Shown here in pieces: positions 1 to 10,200 of a DNA stretch of 28,726 nt. Below the pieces are notes generated by a model. It searched no databases. It saw only the letters and a program-made list of their open reading frames with translations, and had not been told where the DNA came from. Source of the stretch: an uncultured bacterium (GTDB lineage Bacteria > Bacteroidota > Bacteroidia > Bacteroidales > Marinifilaceae); contig CAJMSX010000048.1 in assembly GCA_905216195.1 (NCBI GenBank), positions 1-28,726 of the forward strand, read 5' to 3'. The translations under genes were made by a program, and so were the position numbers. How positions within the stretch are numbered: the first letter of the stretch is position 1; every line of letters starts with the position of its first letter.

Positions 1-2
1 TG

Positions 3-350
3 TTGCGGGAATCTTATAAGGATGCGGTACCGGAGGTAAAGGCTCAGTTGAAAAAGATCAATGCTTTTATTGCGCAATACCAGAATAAGGAGGACGATTG
101 GGGAAATCTGGCATTGGAAATTGACCGGGTAAATGCCGAATTTATCAACCGCTTAACCGAATTACATCCCAACTTGTCCAAAAATGAGAAACAATTGGCT
201 TCTTTACTGCGTATCGAATTGTCCACTAAAGAAATCGCTTTGTTGGTCGGTTCTACTCCCAAAGCCGTCAATATGGCCCGTTATCGTTTACGACAGAAAT
301 TAGAGATAGAAACCGATGAAAAATTGAGTGAATACATGAAAAAAGTATGA
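3..350 (+). CDS. LuxR-type HTH transcriptional regulator, C-terminal part (5' end outside window)
   Basis: Only the C-terminal ~115 residues are visible; the reading frame is open to the window edge, so the true start lies upstream. The visible part starts with a charged, probably coiled-coil helical region (about residues 5-55) and ends with a helix-turn-helix of the LuxR/GerE superfamily as found at the end of many Bacteroidota sensor-regulators: LHPNLSKNEKQLASLLR, then STKEIALLVGSTPKAVNMAR and a basic RYRLRQKL recognition segment. Such C-termini follow TPR or beta-propeller sensor parts, but nothing of a sensor part is visible. It lies just upstream of, and on the same strand as, the SusC/D unit, so it may regulate it; a terminator and a separate promoter lie between them. 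The HTH call is firm; the target is inference. Confidence 0.8.
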   Translation: MRESYKDAVPEVKAQLKKINAFIAQYQNKEDDWGNLALEIDRVNAEFINRLTELHPNLSKNEKQLASLLRIELSTKEIALLVGSTPKAVNMARYRLRQKLEIETDEKLSEYMKKV

Positions 351-430
351 CTGGGTTTTAGTTTGGGCTTTATCGAAAGAAAACTGCCAGGAGATTTTTT
401 TTCTTGTGTAAGATTTCCTTTCTTTTTCGG

Positions 431-482
431 AAAGTGGGTATAATTCTGATACAGAAAGTTATACTCGCTTTTTTCTTTTTTT
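431..482 (+). terminator. Rho-independent terminator after the LuxR-type gene
   Basis: The arms at 431-448 (AAAGTGGGTATAATTCTG) and 452-471 pair over about 18 bp with a 3-nt ATA loop, a two-base bulge on the 3' side and G-T wobbles. A T-rich tract (469-482) follows. It separates the regulator gene from the promoter of the polysaccharide utilization unit. Confidence 0.8.
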
Positions 483-646
483 AAATCTTCCCTTTTCGAT
501 TTTTAGGATATTTTGTGTAACAAAATAGAAATGTAGAACAAATTGTAAGCGTAATTATCTTATTATCATACAGATGTTTTTTTTGTTGTAGATAAGTAAT
601 TTGTCTGAATAAAGGTTTTGTAGGTTTAAAACAGCTTCTGATAACG

Positions 647-676
647 TTTGCATTTCTCCGGGCCCTCCTATATTTG
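647..676 (+). promoter_or_regulatory. Bacteroides-type promoter of the lipoprotein-susCD unit
   Basis: A -33 element TTTG (647-650) is separated by 18 nt from a -7 element TATATTTG (669-676), a full match to the Bacteroidota sigma-ABfr consensus TAnnTTTG. Transcription would start near 683, giving a leader of about 25 nt before the ATG at 708. The rest of the 351-707 gap is the terminator described separately plus AT-rich sequence with no recognisable gene. Confidence 0.7.
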
Positions 677-707
677 CCGGTGAAATTTTAATTTAAAATA
701 GCAAAAT

Positions 708-1607
708 ATGAAAAAGTACTTTTTACTCATGTTGTGGATAGTATGTGGCCTGTCTTTTTTGACGGGTTGCAGCGATGACGACGATTTTATTAAGTTGGAG
801 GAGGCAAGAGTCGGGGCTGCTTGTGAACCGGAGGAATTTATATTTCGGCCCGGGATGGACAACGTAACGACCACTATCAGCGTGGCTATAGACGGAAAAG
901 TTCCGGCATCTATTTCTTTTGATGTAAAAGTGGCTCCGGACAGTGAAGTTCCTGCCAGTTGCATCACCTTACAGTCGAATACGCTTACGATAGCCAAAGG
1001 ACATCGGTCGGCGGAAATGAGCTGTGTTATTAAGGCGGAAGCCGTAAAAGCCGGGGCTGCCGTATTGAAATTGGAGTTAACGTCTTCAGATGCACAGATC
1101 GCCACTCAAAAAGCGGAAGTGGATTTATATTCTACCATTATGCATTATAAAGGCTTGAACCTGAAGGTTAATTTTACCAACCTCAATTGGGCGGCTATAG
1201 AGCTAGGTGAAGAAACTATCGCGGGCCTGTTTCAGACGGCAGTGGGGATCGGAGATGCTCCGCAAGCGAAGCGTATTCATTTCGACAATTACGGCCAGGA
1301 TATTATTGGAACCACCGATGGAGATCTGATTAACATTACTCCCTTGACCGAAGGCACGGAAATCGGACCGAATTCGCCTTCCTGGGTGTCCAATCCCTAC
1401 CCGTCCTGGGAATACATGCCTGTTTTATATTCTAAAAAATATGAGAATTGGTTGGGTAAGACCGCTTATATAGGTACCAAACTCGGAGGGTGTTATTTTT
1501 GGTTTAAATTGACGGCTACGCAGAATGCTGAATTTACTTTGACCGAATTTGCTTATGAGACCGAAGGGAACAGCATTAAAGCCGGTCAGAGCAGTCCAAA
1601 TAATTAA
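708..1607 (+). CDS. Surface lipoprotein preceding SusC/SusD, putative glycan-binding protein
   Basis: This 299-residue protein has a type II signal peptide ending in LTGC (lipid cysteine C21), followed by SDDDD, an acidic stretch that fits the Bacteroidota lipoprotein export signal for surface display. Residues about 35-140 look like an Ig-like/Calx-beta-like beta-sandwich: alternating hydrophobic strands, a SNTLTIAKG turn, and an ending LKLELTSSDAQIATQKAEVDLYST. The C-terminal half (about 145-290) is rich in aromatic residues (NWAAIELG, PYPSWEYMP, GCYFWFKL), as expected of a carbohydrate-binding surface, but I cannot assign it to a named family. It is the first gene after the promoter and 30 nt ahead of susC. 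Position before SusC is uncommon; surface glycan-binding proteins usually follow SusD. A glycan-binding role is inferred from location. Confidence 0.75.
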   Translation: MKKYFLLMLWIVCGLSFLTGCSDDDDFIKLEEARVGAACEPEEFIFRPGMDNVTTTISVAIDGKVPASISFDVKVAPDSEVPASCITLQSNTLTIAKGHRSAEMSCVIKAEAVKAGAAVLKLELTSSDAQIATQKAEVDLYSTIMHYKGLNLKVNFTNLNWAAIELGEETIAGLFQTAVGIGDAPQAKRIHFDNYGQDIIGTTDGDLINITPLTEGTEIGPNSPSWVSNPYPSWEYMPVLYSKKYENWLGKTAYIGTKLGGCYFWFKLTATQNAEFTLTEFAYETEGNSIKAGQSSPNN

Positions 1608-1637
1608 TCAGTAATTACGAATTAAAAAATAGAAATA

Positions 1638-4600
1638 ATGAATCGGATTCAGCTTAAAAGTTCCGGATATTTTTTCCGGTTGCTTATTGTAATGATGATG
1701 GGGTTATTGCCTTTGGGGGCAATGGCACAGACTTATCAGTTGAACGGGGTTGTCACTGATAATAAAGGAGAGACTTTACCGGGGGTAAATATCACGGTAA
1801 AAGGTACGACGAACGGAATCGCTTCGGATATCGACGGGAATTTTACGCTTCAGGTACAGAAGGGGAATATTTTGGTTTTTACCTATATCGGGTATAAAAC
1901 GCAGGAAGTTCCGGTGACCGGAGAAAGCACGATGAAAGTTGTTTTACAGGAAGATACCGAAGCTTTGGAAGAAGTGGTGGTAATCGGATACGGTACGATG
2001 AAGAAAAGTGATTTGACCGGTGCCATTACGACGGTAGAAGGTGAAAAGTTAGCGAATAAATCCACGATCAATCCTGCCGAAGCTTTACAGGGTCAGGTAG
2101 CAGGCGTAAGTGTGCAGAAATACGGCGGCCTGGCCGGACAGGGAGTAAGTGTCAAGATCCGGGGAGTAGGAACTTACGGTAGTAACGAACCGCTTTATAT
2201 TATCGACGGTTTCCCCGGAGATATTACTACGCTGGCTCCTCAGGATATCAAGTCCATGGAGATTTTGAAAGACGGTGCTGCTGGTGCTATTTACGGTTCT
2301 GTGGCGGCCAACGGAGTGGTGATTATTACGACCAAAAGTGGTAAAAGCGGAGAGGTAAAGGTTGATATCAATTCTTACGGTGCTGTGAAAAAGGCTACGA
2401 ATCTTTTCGATATGCTGGATTCCGAAGGATATATCCAACTGGCAAAGATGATGTTTTCCAATGCCGGAAAGGAATTGCCCGCCTATGCCTTAAAAGATCC
2501 CAAATACAATACCGATTGGCAGGACGAGGTTTTCCGCACCGGTTTTGCTCAAAGCCACAGTGTGTCCGTAAGGGGTGGAAACGATAATACGCAGTTCTCT
2601 ATATCAGCCAATATTTACGATGAAAAGGGGATTGTTTTGGACAATAGTTTTCTGATGCAGAACGGACGTATGAAAATAAATACCAAGAAATCCATTTTCG
2701 ATATTTCGGCCAGTTTGTCCTTTACAGCGAAAAAGGGTTCCGATCCGGACTTTTCTTTAACGGAAGTATATCGTTCCAGTCCTTTGATTCCGGTACTTGA
2801 TCCCAGTCAAAAATACGGTTACGGACTTTCCGGAGACGGGATGGCCGCTACGCGTAATCCGGTGGCAGATGCGCATTTCAGACACAATAAATCCAAATCT
2901 CAGGATATTGTCGCTATGTTTTCGGTAGCCGCTAACTTTACGGATTACCTGCAGTTCAAAACTTCTTACTATTATAACGGTTACAACAGCCAGTATTATG
3001 AAAACGCTCCGGATTTCATCGCCAGTCCCAACGAAGCGAATCTTTACCCTTACGTTTATGAAAAGCGTTCCTACTGGCACCAACAAACCATCGATAATTA
3101 CATCACCTTCAATAAAAAATACGGGAGACATTCGATTACGGCTATGGCTGGGGTTTCCGTGGAAATGTCCAGGAATACATACAACGAACTGAAAGTGGAA
3201 GGAAAAACTCAGGTAGACGGAGAAGATGTGCCGGGAGGATTCCCGAATCCGAACTGGAATACACCTCATGCCGGTATCGGCGGTACTTTCTCCGGCGACG
3301 GTACGCGTTCGGAATACAACCGTTTGTCTTACTTCGGTCGTATCAATTATTCCTTCAGCGACCGTTACCTGTTACAGGTGACCGTGCGTAGAGACGGTTC
3401 TTCCAAATTCGGAGCAGATTCCCGTTGGGGTACATTCCCTTCGGTAGCTGTAGGATGGAGAATCAGTGAAGAGGAATTTTTTCCGAAAGACGGCATTATC
3501 TCTAATTTGAAGCTGAGAGGAAGCTGGGGACAACTCGGGAACGAAGGAGCTCTGAAAAATTATGCTTACCTGGCTTTGATGACCCAAGGCAACGGTTACA
3601 GTTTGGGCTATGTGCAGGGAACCGGTAAAAATCCCTGGATCGCTACGATTGCCAATATGATGGAAAACCGCGGTATCAAATGGGAAACCAATCAGTCTTT
3701 GAATGTCGGTGTGGATTACGGTTTCTTCGGCGGCAGACTTTACGGTTCGGTCAATTATTACAACAATAAAACGATCGATTTGCTGATCGAAAAAGAACTG
3801 GCACCTTCCGCCGGTATCGGTAATCCGATCCTGAATGTAGGAACGATGCGGAATGCCGGGGTGGAATTCGATATCAACTATGCCAAAAAGAGCGGAGTAT
3901 TTACGTACAATATCGGTTTTAACCTTTCCACCTTAAAGAACCGTGTTCTAAAAATGGCTAATAAAGACCAGATTTTATACGGCGGTTATAATGCCACTCA
4001 AACCCGGGAGGGAAAATCCGTGGCTTCTTTCTACCTGTATGAAACCGACGGCATTTTCCAGAATATGGCGGAAGTGTATGCTCACCATAAAGACGGAAAA
4101 TTGATTCAGCCGAATGCCAGACCGGGAGACTTGCGTTTTAAAGACCGGAACGACGACGGGGTGATTGACGGAAAAGACAAAAAAGAAATGGGATCGGGCC
4201 TGCCCAAAGTGGAGGCGAACCTTTCGTTCAGCGGAGAATACAAAGGACTCGATTTGTCCTTGCTGTTCGGTAGCGGTTGGGGCCATAAAATCTATAACGG
4301 AACCCGGGTACGTTCGGAAACGATGAACAACACTTATAATATGTTTGCGTCCACTTTGAATGCCTGGACCCCGGAGAACCGGAATACCAGTATGCCGCGT
4401 GCCGTATTCGGCGACCCGAACCTGAACCGCCGGGAATCGGACCGTTTCCTGGAAGACGGGGACTTCATCCGTTTGCGTCAGGTTCAGTTGGGATACACCT
4501 TGCCCAAAATGTGGCTGAATAAGATCCGGATGGATAAAGTGAGAGTATATGTAAGCGCGGATAATTTGTGGACCTGGACCAAATACGACGGAGTTGACCC

Positions 4601-4703
4601 GGAATTTGCCTCTTCCAATTCGTCGGTATTGAATACCGGTATCGACGGAAGTGTTTATCCGTTTACCAAATCGTTTGTATTCGGCTTGCAATTGACGTTT
4701 TAA
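1638..4703 (+). CDS. SusC/RagA family TonB-linked outer membrane transporter
   Basis: This 1021-residue outer membrane transporter moves oligosaccharides into the periplasm using TonB energy. An N-terminal signal peptide (about 1-31, ending GAMA) is followed by a CarboxypepD_reg-like beta-sandwich (about 33-112; LNGVVTDNKGETLPGVNITV). Next come the family hallmark EEVVVIGYGTMKKSDLTGAI and the plug domain (about 115-230) with ALQGQVAGVSV, KIRGVGTYGSNEPLYIIDGF and an EILKDGAAGAIYG motif. A long beta-barrel follows, ending in the typical aromatic C-terminus FVFGLQLTF. Length and order are normal for the family. It sits 29 nt upstream of the SusD gene, with which it would form the lidded SusCD complex. 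The substrate cannot be read from the sequence; the downstream glycosidases suggest a galactose-containing glycan. Confidence 0.97.
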   Translation: MNRIQLKSSGYFFRLLIVMMMGLLPLGAMAQTYQLNGVVTDNKGETLPGVNITVKGTTNGIASDIDGNFTLQVQKGNILVFTYIGYKTQEVPVTGESTMKVVLQEDTEALEEVVVIGYGTMKKSDLTGAITTVEGEKLANKSTINPAEALQGQVAGVSVQKYGGLAGQGVSVKIRGVGTYGSNEPLYIIDGFPGDITTLAPQDIKSMEILKDGAAGAIYGSVAANGVVIITTKSGKSGEVKVDINSYGAVKKATNLFDMLDSEGYIQLAKMMFSNAGKELPAYALKDPKYNTDWQDEVFRTGFAQSHSVSVRGGNDNTQFSISANIYDEKGIVLDNSFLMQNGRMKINTKKSIFDISASLSFTAKKGSDPDFSLTEVYRSSPLIPVLDPSQKYGYGLSGDGMAATRNPVADAHFRHNKSKSQDIVAMFSVAANFTDYLQFKTSYYYNGYNSQYYENAPDFIASPNEANLYPYVYEKRSYWHQQTIDNYITFNKKYGRHSITAMAGVSVEMSRNTYNELKVEGKTQVDGEDVPGGFPNPNWNTPHAGIGGTFSGDGTRSEYNRLSYFGRINYSFSDRYLLQVTVRRDGSSKFGADSRWGTFPSVAVGWRISEEEFFPKDGIISNLKLRGSWGQLGNEGALKNYAYLALMTQGNGYSLGYVQGTGKNPWIATIANMMENRGIKWETNQSLNVGVDYGFFGGRLYGSVNYYNNKTIDLLIEKELAPSAGIGNPILNVGTMRNAGVEFDINYAKKSGVFTYNIGFNLSTLKNRVLKMANKDQILYGGYNATQTREGKSVASFYLYETDGIFQNMAEVYAHHKDGKLIQPNARPGDLRFKDRNDDGVIDGKDKKEMGSGLPKVEANLSFSGEYKGLDLSLLFGSGWGHKIYNGTRVRSETMNNTYNMFASTLNAWTPENRNTSMPRAVFGDPNLNRRESDRFLEDGDFIRLRQVQLGYTLPKMWLNKIRMDKVRVYVSADNLWTWTKYDGVDPEFASSNSSVLNTGIDGSVYPFTKSFVFGLQLTF

Positions 4704-4732
4704 TTGAAGTATGACATTTAAAAATACAGAAT

Positions 4733-6253
4733 ATGAAAAAATTATTAAACCTGATCTATATACCGTTACTGGCGTTCGGTTTTACCGGATGTGAGGATTT
4801 TCTTACGGTAGAATCGCCGGACCAGTCCACGTCGGGAAATTACTGGAAAACCGAAGAAGAGGCCCTGTCCGGACTTTCGGCCGCTTATTCCCAGTTGTAT
4901 TACGGTGGTGAATGGCAGTTCCATGAGTACAAATTTGTATTCGAGCCCTTCCGGGAAGACATTATTCAGATGGGACCGGATGCCTTGGGATACGGTTATA
5001 TGACCGAAATTTTCGATTTTACGTTTACTATGAGTAGCGATATTCCTGCGGGAATTTGGAGTTTTAACTATTGGGGACTCAGCTATTGCAATCAGGTAAT
5101 AGCCAAGGTAGGTGCAATGACCGAGGAGATGATCGATCCCGCGGTGAAGGAACAAATTTTGGCCGAAGCCCGTTTTATGAGAGGATATTATCATATGGTG
5201 TTGTTGATGAACTGGGAACAGATTGTGGTGAGGGATAAGTACATTACTTCGGAAAGCGATATCGACAAGAGCCTGTCTTCCCGTACGGACGCCTGGAGTT
5301 TTATAGTGGAAGATTTCCGGTATGCGGCTAAGGTGTTACCGATGAAGCGGGATAACGCTACGGTAGGTCGTGCCACTTCTGCCGTTGCTAATGCTTACCT
5401 GGGCTACGCTTTGCTGACCCGTTCTTACGAAGAACCGGCTAAAAAGAGCGAATATCTGACCGAAGCCATCGAAGTGCTGGATAAAAAACATTTTACCGGG
5501 TACGGTTTGGTTCCTATGAACCAATGGTTGGGGATGTTTAACGGTACCAATGAAAATTCCATAGAATCTTTGTTGGAAATTCAGTTTTCCCCGATTACTT
5601 CAGGTGGTGCCTATTACCGTCATGCTGCTCACTATTGGATTGCTTCCAAGGAGTTGGGAGGATGGTCCGGTGTGTTACCGGCCGATATGCTGGAAGGGGA
5701 ATTCAAGAAAGAAGGAAAAATTGCCACCACGGGTAATTACGACAGCCGTTTGTATCAGACCCTGTGGTTTGAAGATCCTTATTTCAACGACGGAACCGGA
5801 AAGGTATGGGGATATGACTATGACGATTGGTTCAGCAATGGAAATAAGCCGGTGTTCCGGAAATTTATTCCCGCCAGACAAGAGGGAATGGCAACTCAGC
5901 AAACTTCTATGAACGTGATCCTGATGCGCTATGCCAATGTACTGCTGATGCGGGCGGAAGCTTATAATGAAATGGATAAACCGGACCTGGCGATTCCTTT
6001 GATCAATGAAGTGCGGAACCGGGCCAATATGCCCGCTATGAAAGGTTCTTCCAAAGAAGAGGTGAGGGCCCAACTCGAACACGAACGCATTGTGGAATTT
6101 GCTTTGGAAGGTTTCCGTTTCTATGATTTGAGACGGTGGGGTAAAACGAAACAGGCTTTGGCTGCCGTCGGCCGGAACGGTTTCGATCCGGCCCGTCATA
6201 ATTTCTTTAACATACCTGAAGGCGAAATCAATTCTAACGGCCAGATTAAATAA
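4733..6253 (+). CDS. SusD/RagB family nutrient-binding outer membrane lipoprotein
   Basis: This 506-residue surface lipoprotein would cap the SusC transporter and bind the glycan. The signal peptide ends in FTGC (lipid cysteine C20) followed by EDFLTVESP, the usual SusD start. Family signatures include the NYWKTEEEALSGLSAAYSQL helix, LAEARFMRGYYHMVLLMNW in the TPR-like core, NVLLMRAEAYNEM, LINEVRNRANMP, and the near-terminal RIVEFALEGFRFYDLRRWG. Length and order are ordinary. A strong terminator follows immediately, so this is the last gene of the first PUL transcript. Confidence 0.97.
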   Translation: MKKLLNLIYIPLLAFGFTGCEDFLTVESPDQSTSGNYWKTEEEALSGLSAAYSQLYYGGEWQFHEYKFVFEPFREDIIQMGPDALGYGYMTEIFDFTFTMSSDIPAGIWSFNYWGLSYCNQVIAKVGAMTEEMIDPAVKEQILAEARFMRGYYHMVLLMNWEQIVVRDKYITSESDIDKSLSSRTDAWSFIVEDFRYAAKVLPMKRDNATVGRATSAVANAYLGYALLTRSYEEPAKKSEYLTEAIEVLDKKHFTGYGLVPMNQWLGMFNGTNENSIESLLEIQFSPITSGGAYYRHAAHYWIASKELGGWSGVLPADMLEGEFKKEGKIATTGNYDSRLYQTLWFEDPYFNDGTGKVWGYDYDDWFSNGNKPVFRKFIPARQEGMATQQTSMNVILMRYANVLLMRAEAYNEMDKPDLAIPLINEVRNRANMPAMKGSSKEEVRAQLEHERIVEFALEGFRFYDLRRWGKTKQALAAVGRNGFDPARHNFFNIPEGEINSNGQIK

Positions 6254-6265
6254 TAAAGTCAGGAG

Positions 6266-6306
6266 AACAGGGTTTGAAAGTGCACAAGCATTTTCAGCCC
6301 TGTTTT
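6266..6306 (+). terminator. Rho-independent terminator after susD
   Basis: The outer stem AACAGGG (6266-6272) pairs with CCCTGTT (6298-6304). The inner stem TGAAAGTGC (6275-6283) pairs with GCATTTTCA (6288-6296) through one wobble, with loop ACAA. TTTT and AATTTT follow. It separates susCD from the lysO-glycosidase genes. Confidence 0.8.
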
Positions 6307-6382
6307 AATTTTGGAATGGAGGTTTCAGATTCATTAAAATTATTTTAAATTGCATGCCGTTTTCATTTAAATATTTTTAAAT

Positions 6383-6646
6383 ATGTTGATAGTAATAGGG
6401 TTGATGGTAAGCGGCATTATACTGGGGTATATCTTCCGCGAAAAAAATCTGAAGTGGGTGCAAAAGGCGATCACCTGGGCCATTTTCGCTCTGCTGTTTT
6501 TGTTAGGACTGAGTGTAGGGACGAACGACCAGATTATGAATAATCTGGACACCATCGGAATGGATGCCGTCATTATCACATTGGGGGCGGTCATCGGAAG
6601 CGTATTGTGTGCCTGGGGAATATATAAGTTCTATTTCAGCAAATAA
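6383..6646 (+). CDS. lysO: LysO family lysine exporter, N-terminal half (separate small ORF)
   Basis: This 87-residue membrane protein has about three hydrophobic segments and corresponds to the N-terminal part of the E. coli lysine exporter LysO (YbjE; DUF340 family). Its FLLGLSVGTNDQIMNNL segment and following IITLGAVIGSVLCAW helix repeat in the next ORF as FLVGMSIGSDKKALQAM and ILVPLGTILGTLAGSAL, so the two ORFs carry tandem copies of the same domain. Together they total 287 residues, close to the ~300 of single-chain LysO. They are in different frames with 38 nt between them; this two-gene form is common in Bacteroidota and is probably not a broken gene. A TAATTTTG (6306-6313) resembles a -7 element but overlaps the terminator, so its promoter is uncertain. 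Confidence 0.85.
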   Translation: MLIVIGLMVSGIILGYIFREKNLKWVQKAITWAIFALLFLLGLSVGTNDQIMNNLDTIGMDAVIITLGAVIGSVLCAWGIYKFYFSK

Positions 6647-6684
6647 GCGAGTTACAGATTTTAAATGGAATTAATTGTGGATTT

Positions 6685-7287
6685 ATGCGTGGAAGTATCA
6701 TAATTGTGAGTTTTTTTATCGTGGGCGTGATCGTGGGGCGTTTTATAGAAATGCCGGCGTTTATTACCGAGCACGATCCAACATTATATGCATTGTATCT
6801 GCTGATGTTTTTGGTGGGGATGAGTATCGGAAGCGATAAAAAAGCATTGCAGGCGATGAAGCAGCAAAATTTGAAAATTATCCTCGTCCCTTTGGGGACC
6901 ATCTTGGGTACACTGGCGGGTTCTGCACTGATCAGCTTTGCGGTTCACGGCAGAAGTATTACCGATTGTCTGGCTGTGGGAGCCGGTTTCGGTTATTATT
7001 CGCTTTCTTCGGTGTTTATCACTCAATATAAAGGAGCGGAATTAGGAACGATTGCACTGGTTTCTAATATTATACGTGAAATAATCACCTTGTTGGCAGC
7101 ACCTTTGCTGGTGCGCTATTTTGGCAAACTGGCACCGATTTCTGCAGGGGGAGCTACCACTATGGATACCACTTTGCCGGTAATCAGTAAGTATGCGGGG
7201 AAAGAATTTGTGGTAATATCTATTTTTCACGGAATGGCTGTAGATTTTTGCGTTCCGTTTTTAGTAACTTTTTTTTGTACGATCTAA
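6685..7287 (+). CDS. lysO: LysO family lysine exporter, C-terminal half
   Basis: This 200-residue, roughly six-helix membrane protein matches the major, C-terminal part of LysO. The conserved stretches are FLVGMSIGSDKKAL, GAGFGYYSLSSVFITQYKG, LVSNIIREIITLLAAPLLVRYFG and the GGATTMDTTLPVI segment with its charged/polar residues in the membrane. LysO exports L-lysine and related compounds across the inner membrane. It would act together with the 87-residue ORF directly upstream. Its stop lies only 9 nt before the beta-galactosidase start, so it is probably co-transcribed with two glycosidases, an unexpected partnership with no obvious metabolic logic. The ATG at 6685 is the first that fits the hydrophobic N-terminus. 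Confidence 0.9.
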   Translation: MRGSIIIVSFFIVGVIVGRFIEMPAFITEHDPTLYALYLLMFLVGMSIGSDKKALQAMKQQNLKIILVPLGTILGTLAGSALISFAVHGRSITDCLAVGAGFGYYSLSSVFITQYKGAELGTIALVSNIIREIITLLAAPLLVRYFGKLAPISAGGATTMDTTLPVISKYAGKEFVVISIFHGMAVDFCVPFLVTFFCTI

Positions 7288-7296
7288 CAGATAGAG

Positions 7297-10200
7297 ATGA
7301 TGATGAAGTTTTTTATTACAATGATATGGGCTGTATCCTTTTTTTACGGGAGGGGTCAGACTCAGGTACCGGAATGGGAGAATCCTTCTGTGAATCAAAT
7401 CAACAGAGAGCGTATACACGCTCATTTTGTACCTTATACGAATGAAACGGACGCTGTGAAACGGAATACGGCCGCAGCTTCCCGTTTATCTTTGAACGGA
7501 ACCTGGAAGTTTCATTATTCGAAAAATTCTGCCGGACGTCCTCAGGATTTTTATAAACGCGGTTTCAGCACCAGGGGCTGGAAGCAAATAGAAGTTCCGG
7601 GAAGTTGGGAATTACAGGGATTTGATGCTCCTATTTATACGGATACCAAGTATCCTTTTCCTGCGAATCCTCCCTATATTCCCCGGGACTACAACCCGGT
7701 GGGTTCCTATATCCGGGAGTTTACCCTTCCGAAAGACTGGGACGGTAAAGATATCATTCTTCATTTCGGAGGAGTAGAATCCGCTTTTTATTGCTGGGTA
7801 AACGGGGAGTTTGTCGGTTATAGTGAAGACAGCCGCTTACCGGCGGAATTCGTCATTACTCCTTATTTGAAGAAAGGAAAAAATAAGCTGGCTGTGGAGG
7901 TCTACCGCTATAGCGACGGTTCCTATCTGGAATGTCAGGATTATTGGCGCTACAGCGGCATAGAACGGGATGTATGGTTAATCGCCCGTCCTCACGCCCG
8001 GGTGCAGGATTTCGAGATAGAAGCTCCTTTGGTTAACGGGTATGCCGACGGGGAGTTGAAGGTGAAAATTACGGCTGACCGCAGAAAGTTGGCCGAGGGC
8101 ACCCGTTTCGAAACCAAATTAATAGACGGAGGAAAAATTATATTTTCCGGTGTTTCTACGGTCGAATCGCCGGAAGATACGCTTCACACTTTCGCGGCCA
8201 CGGTGAAAAGCGCCAGGCCCTGGACGGCTGAGACGCCTGAATTGTATACCTTGGTGGTAAATACCCGGAATGCCGATGGAAAATTGACGGAATCTTTCGT
8301 GCACCGTTTCGGTTTCCGAACGGTGGAAATGAAGAACGGCATGTTGATGCTGAACGGAAAGCCGTTGACCCTCAAAGGTGTCAATCGTCATGAACACGAT
8401 CCGCATAAAGGAAGAAGCGTAGATTATGCTTCTATGTTGCAAGATGTACGGTTGATGAAACAATTTAATATCAATGCCGTTCGTTGCAGTCATTATCCGA
8501 ATATAGAAGAATGGTATGAATTGTGTGACGAATACGGAATTTACCTGGTGGACGAAGCGAACCTGGAATCCCATGGCATGGAAGATACGGAAATCGGTAC
8601 TTTGGCTACGACTCCCGAATGGATCACTCCGTTTATGGAACGTATGAGCCGGATGGTAGAAAGGGATAAAAATTTTACTTCGGTAATCATCTGGTCGTTG
8701 GGTAACGAATCCGGGTATGGAAAGCATTTTGAGACGACTTATCACTGGACGAAAAAAAGGGATACCAGTCGCCCCGTGCAATACGAGGCTTCGGGAAGGA
8801 CCGGGGTTACCGATATTTATTGTCCGATGTATGCCCGGATTTGGCGTTTGAGGGAGCATGTAAATGAAAGACGGCCTATGCCTTTAATTTTGTGCGAATA
8901 TGCCCATGCTATGGGAAACAGTGTAGGTAATCTGGGGGACTACTGGGATTTGATCTATAAATATGACCAGCTTCAAGGTGGTTTTATCTGGGATTGGGTG
9001 GATCAGACCTTTGCCATCAAAGATAAAAAAGGCAACCGGATTTGGGGATATGGAGGGGATATGGGATTCGTCGGTGTCATCAACGATTCGAATTTTTGCG
9101 CCAACGGCTTGGTGGCGGCGGACCGGAGTCTGCATCCCCACATTTGGGAAGTAAAAAAAGTGTATCAGAATGTACATTTTGAAAACGAACCCTTTACCGC
9201 CAACCGGATTCGGGTTGTCAACCGGAATGATTTCGTTTCTACAAGCAGGTATGATTTTACCTGGTATGTACAGGCAGACGGTAAAAAGATTGCGGAAGGG
9301 ACTTTACAGGTTCCGGAAATTCCGGCCCGTCAGTCGGCTGTGGTGGATGTACCGCTTCCCGCTTTGCAACCGCTTCCTGCTACTGAATATTTTTTGCATC
9401 TCGAAGCCAGAAGCCGCCAAGCTACCGGACTTCTCCCCGAGGGGCATTTGGTCGCCTCCGAACAGTTTAAATTGCCTGTAGAGAGGCTGGCTGGGATTCC
9501 GGTAAAAACTACCGCTTCCGTGACGGTAAAAGAGACGGAAACCGAAGTGCGGATTCAGGGGAATACGTTTGAGGTTACGATCTCTAAGCCTTCCCTTTTC
9601 CTGAGCGGAATTGTTTACGAAGGGAAACAGCTGTTGAAGGAGCCTTTACGTCCTAATTTCTGGAGAGCCATGACGGATAACGATGTAGCGAACGGAATGG
9701 GACACCGTTGTTTAACCTGGTTAAAAGCAGGAGAAGAAATGATTCCTGACCGGATGGAAATCGACCGGGGCGAAGGGGCGGTTAAAATATCGACCTTCTT
9801 CCGAATGCCGGCTCAGGCTTCTGCATACCGGGTGGATTATACCGTATTCGGAGACGGAGCCATTCGGGTGGACAATTCCTTTACGGCAGGTAATTTGCAG
9901 TTACCGGAGATGCCCCGTTACGGCATGTATATGGTGCTCCAGGGGGAATACGACCGGATGGAGTGGTACGGACGGGGGCCGCATGAAAATTATATGGACC
10001 GGAAATCTTCGGCGGATATCAACCGGTATTCGGCTTCGGTGTGGGAACAGTATCATCCGTATGTCCGTTCTCAGGAAACGGCTAATAAATCGGACGTACG
10101 TTGGTGCAGTTTACGGAATTCGGAAGGTGACGGTCTCCTGGTGAGCGGGGCGCAGCCGTTGAATGTAAGCGCCTGGAATTTCCCGATGGAGGACCTCATG

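Noticed and set aside
3975..4691. 238-codon open frame antisense to susC, and similar long antisense frames under the GH2, zwf and pgl genes
   Set aside because: They lie wholly within strongly supported genes, have no domain signatures and show the composition expected of shadow frames.
6383..7287. lysO as a frameshifted pseudogene
   Set aside because: Both halves have their own start, full domain copies and sensible ends, and the two-ORF form is known in Bacteroidota.
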